Below are positions 5,738 through 8,083 of a DNA stretch of 8,083 nt, one piece after another. Where the stretch lies: contig JAPVVU010000126.1 in the NCBI GenBank assembly GCA_028571885.1, positions 1 to 8,083 of the forward strand, given 5' to 3'. The stretch comes from Gammaproteobacteria bacterium (GTDB lineage: Bacteria; Pseudomonadota; Gammaproteobacteria; GRL18). Positions within the stretch are counted from its first letter, which is position 1. Every line of letters begins with the position of its first letter. Below the pieces are notes generated by a model. The model did not search any database and was not told where the DNA came from. It saw only the letters and a list, made by a program, of their open reading frames with translations. A program made the position numbers and the translations under genes.

Positions 5738-8083
5738 ATGTCAGATTCCAGCCAAACTTCTACTGTTCAAAGCTCAATTCAAAGTAAGCATGGCAAAGCA
5801 ACAAATATGGATGAGGTTCGCGAGCAAATATTACATTTGATTGAACATCTTGAACACGTGTTACCCGCCCAGGCACCTATCAAAGATTTTGTGCATCATA
5901 ATACTCTGCATGGTTACCAGCATTTATCCTTTCCAGAAGCTCTGGCGCAGTCAAAAGCAACCACCGGTGCCAGGGGCTATTTAAGCAATGAACAGTTTCG
6001 CCAATTTTTCTCTCAGGGTCGAATTACCCTTGAGAATCTGGAAAGTATTCTCAATGAACAGAGTGATTTGAATCTGGACAAAATTATTTATGCACATAAT
6101 GACCAAACTATTTGTCATAAAGATATTATTCTCACTACATTACTCTATTCATTAAAGCCTGTAACCAACTGTCAGTTAACCTGGCAGATTGAAGAACTTG
6201 ATGCATTAGAACGCTGTCAGAGTGATCTGAGCGCAGAACAATGCCAGATTTTCATGGCTGGTACAGATGAAAAAGAAGCTATCGCCTCTCTCTGGCAAAC
6301 CATTTTAACCGCACTGGATCTGGATCACTTATTATTGCATCCGGAAGATATGATCGATATCTCGCCTGACCGTGCCGAAGAAATGCTCTCCCAGCAGGTG
6401 GCCGAAAGTAACAAAAAAGAAACAACTATTTCCCAAAGCCATAAGCATGTACAAAAAGAATCAAGAAAACTTTTAGGGAAACTGCTGGATAACATCGGCC
6501 ATAAAATTACTCTAAGTGGTTTTATTGAAGCCATTACCGGCATTGATCTGATGGATGATATTCGTCCGGTTCTACTGCGATATTTAGCATCCTACTTAGA
6601 TCAGGGTATGGCTGCCTGGCATCATGCTGAGCGTGAACACGGTTTTTATGCTTTCTGGAAACAAAGTGCCCACGAGGATCTGGCCTGGATATTTGAAGAT
6701 CTGGATGACTGGACCGACAACCTGGATGCTCTGCCTGATGATCCCATGGATACAATTCTTCAGGAACTGCAGCGGCAGGGAATCAGCAAAAACCGCTGGA
6801 CTGCTTATTTAGAACGCCTGGCACTGGAATTACCGGGCTGGTCTGGAATGTTTCTCTGGCGGCACACAAAACCGGGTTATGACGGCCAGACCACCCCGGT
6901 CAACATGCTGGACTACCTGGCCGTACGTTTAGTTTTAGAACGTATTTTTGCCCAGAGGATTTGTAGTGACTACTGGCGAACTGAAGCCAGTCTGGAAACG
7001 CTGAGATATTATTTCCGTCATCGCAGTTCTGATTTCCTGGTACGCTACACACTCTATAATGAACGCTTGCCCGAATATCTGGTCACCCTTGCAAGCCATC
7101 AGATTGAACGTGCTAAAAGTGATTTTTCCAATGAAGATAACTGGCTGAAACTGGCCAATATGATCTGGACCTGGCAGCAAAGTCCTGTGGGTACAAAAAC
7201 ACCGGGTTATCGTGTCAGTCAGCATGCCTGGCCTCTGTTTCGCCTGTTTCAATATCTGGGTCTCAGTGCTCAGGACATCAGTTCACTTGAACAGGCACAA
7301 ATTGATGAAATTTTCACTCTGATCAATCAAATGGATGAAGATACCGCCGGCTTTATCTGGCTGCAGGCATACGAACTTCATTACCACGAGATATATTTCA
7401 ATACACTGGTCGATAATGAAGGACGGGGACGCTGGAAAGAACGCAATGAACTCCCTGATGCACAATTGGTTTTCTGTATGGATGATCGTGAGGAAGGAAT
7501 ACGTCGCCATCTGGAAGAGTTAAATCCTAATATCGAAACATTTGGTGCCGCGGCTCACTTTGGTCTGCATATTAACTGGCGTGGTCTGGATGATGACAAC
7601 GTGACCCCCTTATGTCCTGTTGTAGCTGTACCCGCTTATGAATTTCAGGAAGCCGCCCACAAAGGACAGGATGCATTACTGGCCAAACATAAACAAAAAC
7701 GCCACTGGCGCTTACAGGCCAAAGCGCTCATCAATCAGGAAACCCGCCGTAACTTATTAAGTACTGCGGTACTTATTGCCCTGTCGGCACCTGCGGCATT
7801 ACTGACCCTGATCGGCAAAGTATTTATCCCCAGACAAACCGGCGAGCTGGCTGAATCATTACGGGATAAATTTGATTTAAACATCTCGACAGAAGTGGCG
7901 GTGAATTGTCAGCACCCCAAAGATGAGCCCAGGCCCGGTGATGAGCAGATTGGTTTTACTGACACTGAGCAAGTCGATAAAATTGAAAGTTTTCTGCGCA
8001 ATATTGGTCTGGTGAATGGCTTTTCCCCTTTTATTGTCATTGTCGGTCATGGTTCTATCAGTCAAAATAATCCTCATCTGGCA
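5738..8083 (+). CDS. dabA: DabA-type inorganic carbon transporter subunit (UPF0753/DUF2309), 3'-truncated by window
   Basis: The first 782 codons of an open frame that runs off the window. DabA is a cytoplasm-facing, beta-carbonic-anhydrase-like zinc protein that, with a membrane partner, drives energy-coupled conversion of CO2 to bicarbonate. Family hallmarks are LPAQAPIKDFVHHNTLHGY (42-60), YLASYLDQGMAAW (282-294), FCMDDREEGIRRHLE (579-593) with zinc ligands C580 and D582 plus R584 and E586, ETFGAAAHFG (about 600-609), and VGHGSISQNNPH (769-780) with the expected zinc-ligand H771. The last ligand, a Cys about 15 residues after the His in characterised DabA, would fall just beyond the window. 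A hydrophobic stretch lies near 667-690. The CxD motif sits near 351 in Halothiobacillus DabA, so this is a long variant, with extra sequence mainly at about 100-260. It has no signal peptide. It follows the NuoM-like gene by 15 nt in one operon. Confidence 0.93.
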   Translation, partial: MSDSSQTSTVQSSIQSKHGKATNMDEVREQILHLIEHLEHVLPAQAPIKDFVHHNTLHGYQHLSFPEALAQSKATTGARGYLSNEQFRQFFSQGRITLENLESILNEQSDLNLDKIIYAHNDQTICHKDIILTTLLYSLKPVTNCQLTWQIEELDALERCQSDLSAEQCQIFMAGTDEKEAIASLWQTILTALDLDHLLLHPEDMIDISPDRAEEMLSQQVAESNKKETTISQSHKHVQKESRKLLGKLLDNIGHKITLSGFIEAITGIDLMDDIRPVLLRYLASYLDQGMAAWHHAEREHGFYAFWKQSAHEDLAWIFEDLDDWTDNLDALPDDPMDTILQELQRQGISKNRWTAYLERLALELPGWSGMFLWRHTKPGYDGQTTPVNMLDYLAVRLVLERIFAQRICSDYWRTEASLETLRYYFRHRSSDFLVRYTLYNERLPEYLVTLASHQIERAKSDFSNEDNWLKLANMIWTWQQSPVGTKTPGYRVSQHAWPLFRLFQYLGLSAQDISSLEQAQIDEIFTLINQMDEDTAGFIWLQAYELHYHEIYFNTLVDNEGRGRWKERNELPDAQLVFCMDDREEGIRRHLEELNPNIETFGAAAHFGLHINWRGLDDDNVTPLCPVVAVPAYEFQEAAHKGQDALLAKHKQKRHWRLQAKALINQETRRNLLSTAVLIALSAPAALLTLIGKVFIPRQTGELAESLRDKFDLNISTEVAVNCQHPKDEPRPGDEQIGFTDTEQVDKIESFLRNIGLVNGFSPFIVIVGHGSISQNNPHLA

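Noticed and set aside
5731..5787. Alternative start or small ORF at the ATG seven bases before dabA
   Set aside because: The Shine-Dalgarno is only three bases away, too close, and the frame stops after 18 codons. The 5738 ATG has proper spacing and the DabA frame.
6325..7510. Several minus-strand frames of 70-105 residues within dabA
   Set aside because: All are antisense to conserved DUF2309 sequence and show no domain or ribosome binding site.

Overview
The window looks like chromosomal DNA of a gammaproteobacterium with moderate to low GC. The main evidence is a full-length ParE that closely resembles the gammaproteobacterial form from end to end. The species cannot be named from the sequence. 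The DAB-type inorganic-carbon locus at the right end suggests, but does not prove, an autotroph using a CO2-concentrating mechanism, such as a sulfur oxidiser. No RuBisCO, carboxysome or sulfur-oxidation gene is in view.

Layout, left to right. (1) 10-696 (+): an unrecognised multi-pass membrane protein with a good Shine-Dalgarno at the window edge. (2) 717-1943 (-): an NhaP-type (CPA1) cation/proton antiporter, convergent with gene 1 and only 20 bp from it. (3) 1944-2098: intergenic, with a candidate nhaP promoter and an operator-like palindrome. (4) 2099-4003 (-): parE, DNA topoisomerase IV subunit B, complete. (5) 4004-4258: a 255-bp AT-rich divergent control region with inverted repeats, a tandem repeat leader and a tiny overlapping upstream ORF. 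(6) 4259-5722 (+): a NuoM/ND4-like proton-translocating membrane subunit. (7) 5738-8083 (+): the first 782 codons of a DabA/UPF0753 (DUF2309) protein, cut by the window end.

The most notable part is the last two genes, 15 nt apart and clearly an operon. DabA is a beta-carbonic-anhydrase-like zinc protein. With an NADH-dehydrogenase-like membrane partner (DabB) it is thought to couple the proton gradient to vectorial hydration of CO2 to bicarbonate. Two features are atypical. The membrane partner matches NuoM rather than the NuoL-like DabB of the characterised systems. DabA is a long form, with its CxD zinc motif near residue 580 instead of about 350. The proton-pathway residues of NuoM (E137, K220, K251, E392) are kept, and the NADH-oxidising part of complex I is not nearby. 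This fits an ion-driven uptake complex better than respiration. The left half (gene 1, nhaP, parE) looks like ordinary housekeeping and ion homeostasis with no evident link to the carbon locus.
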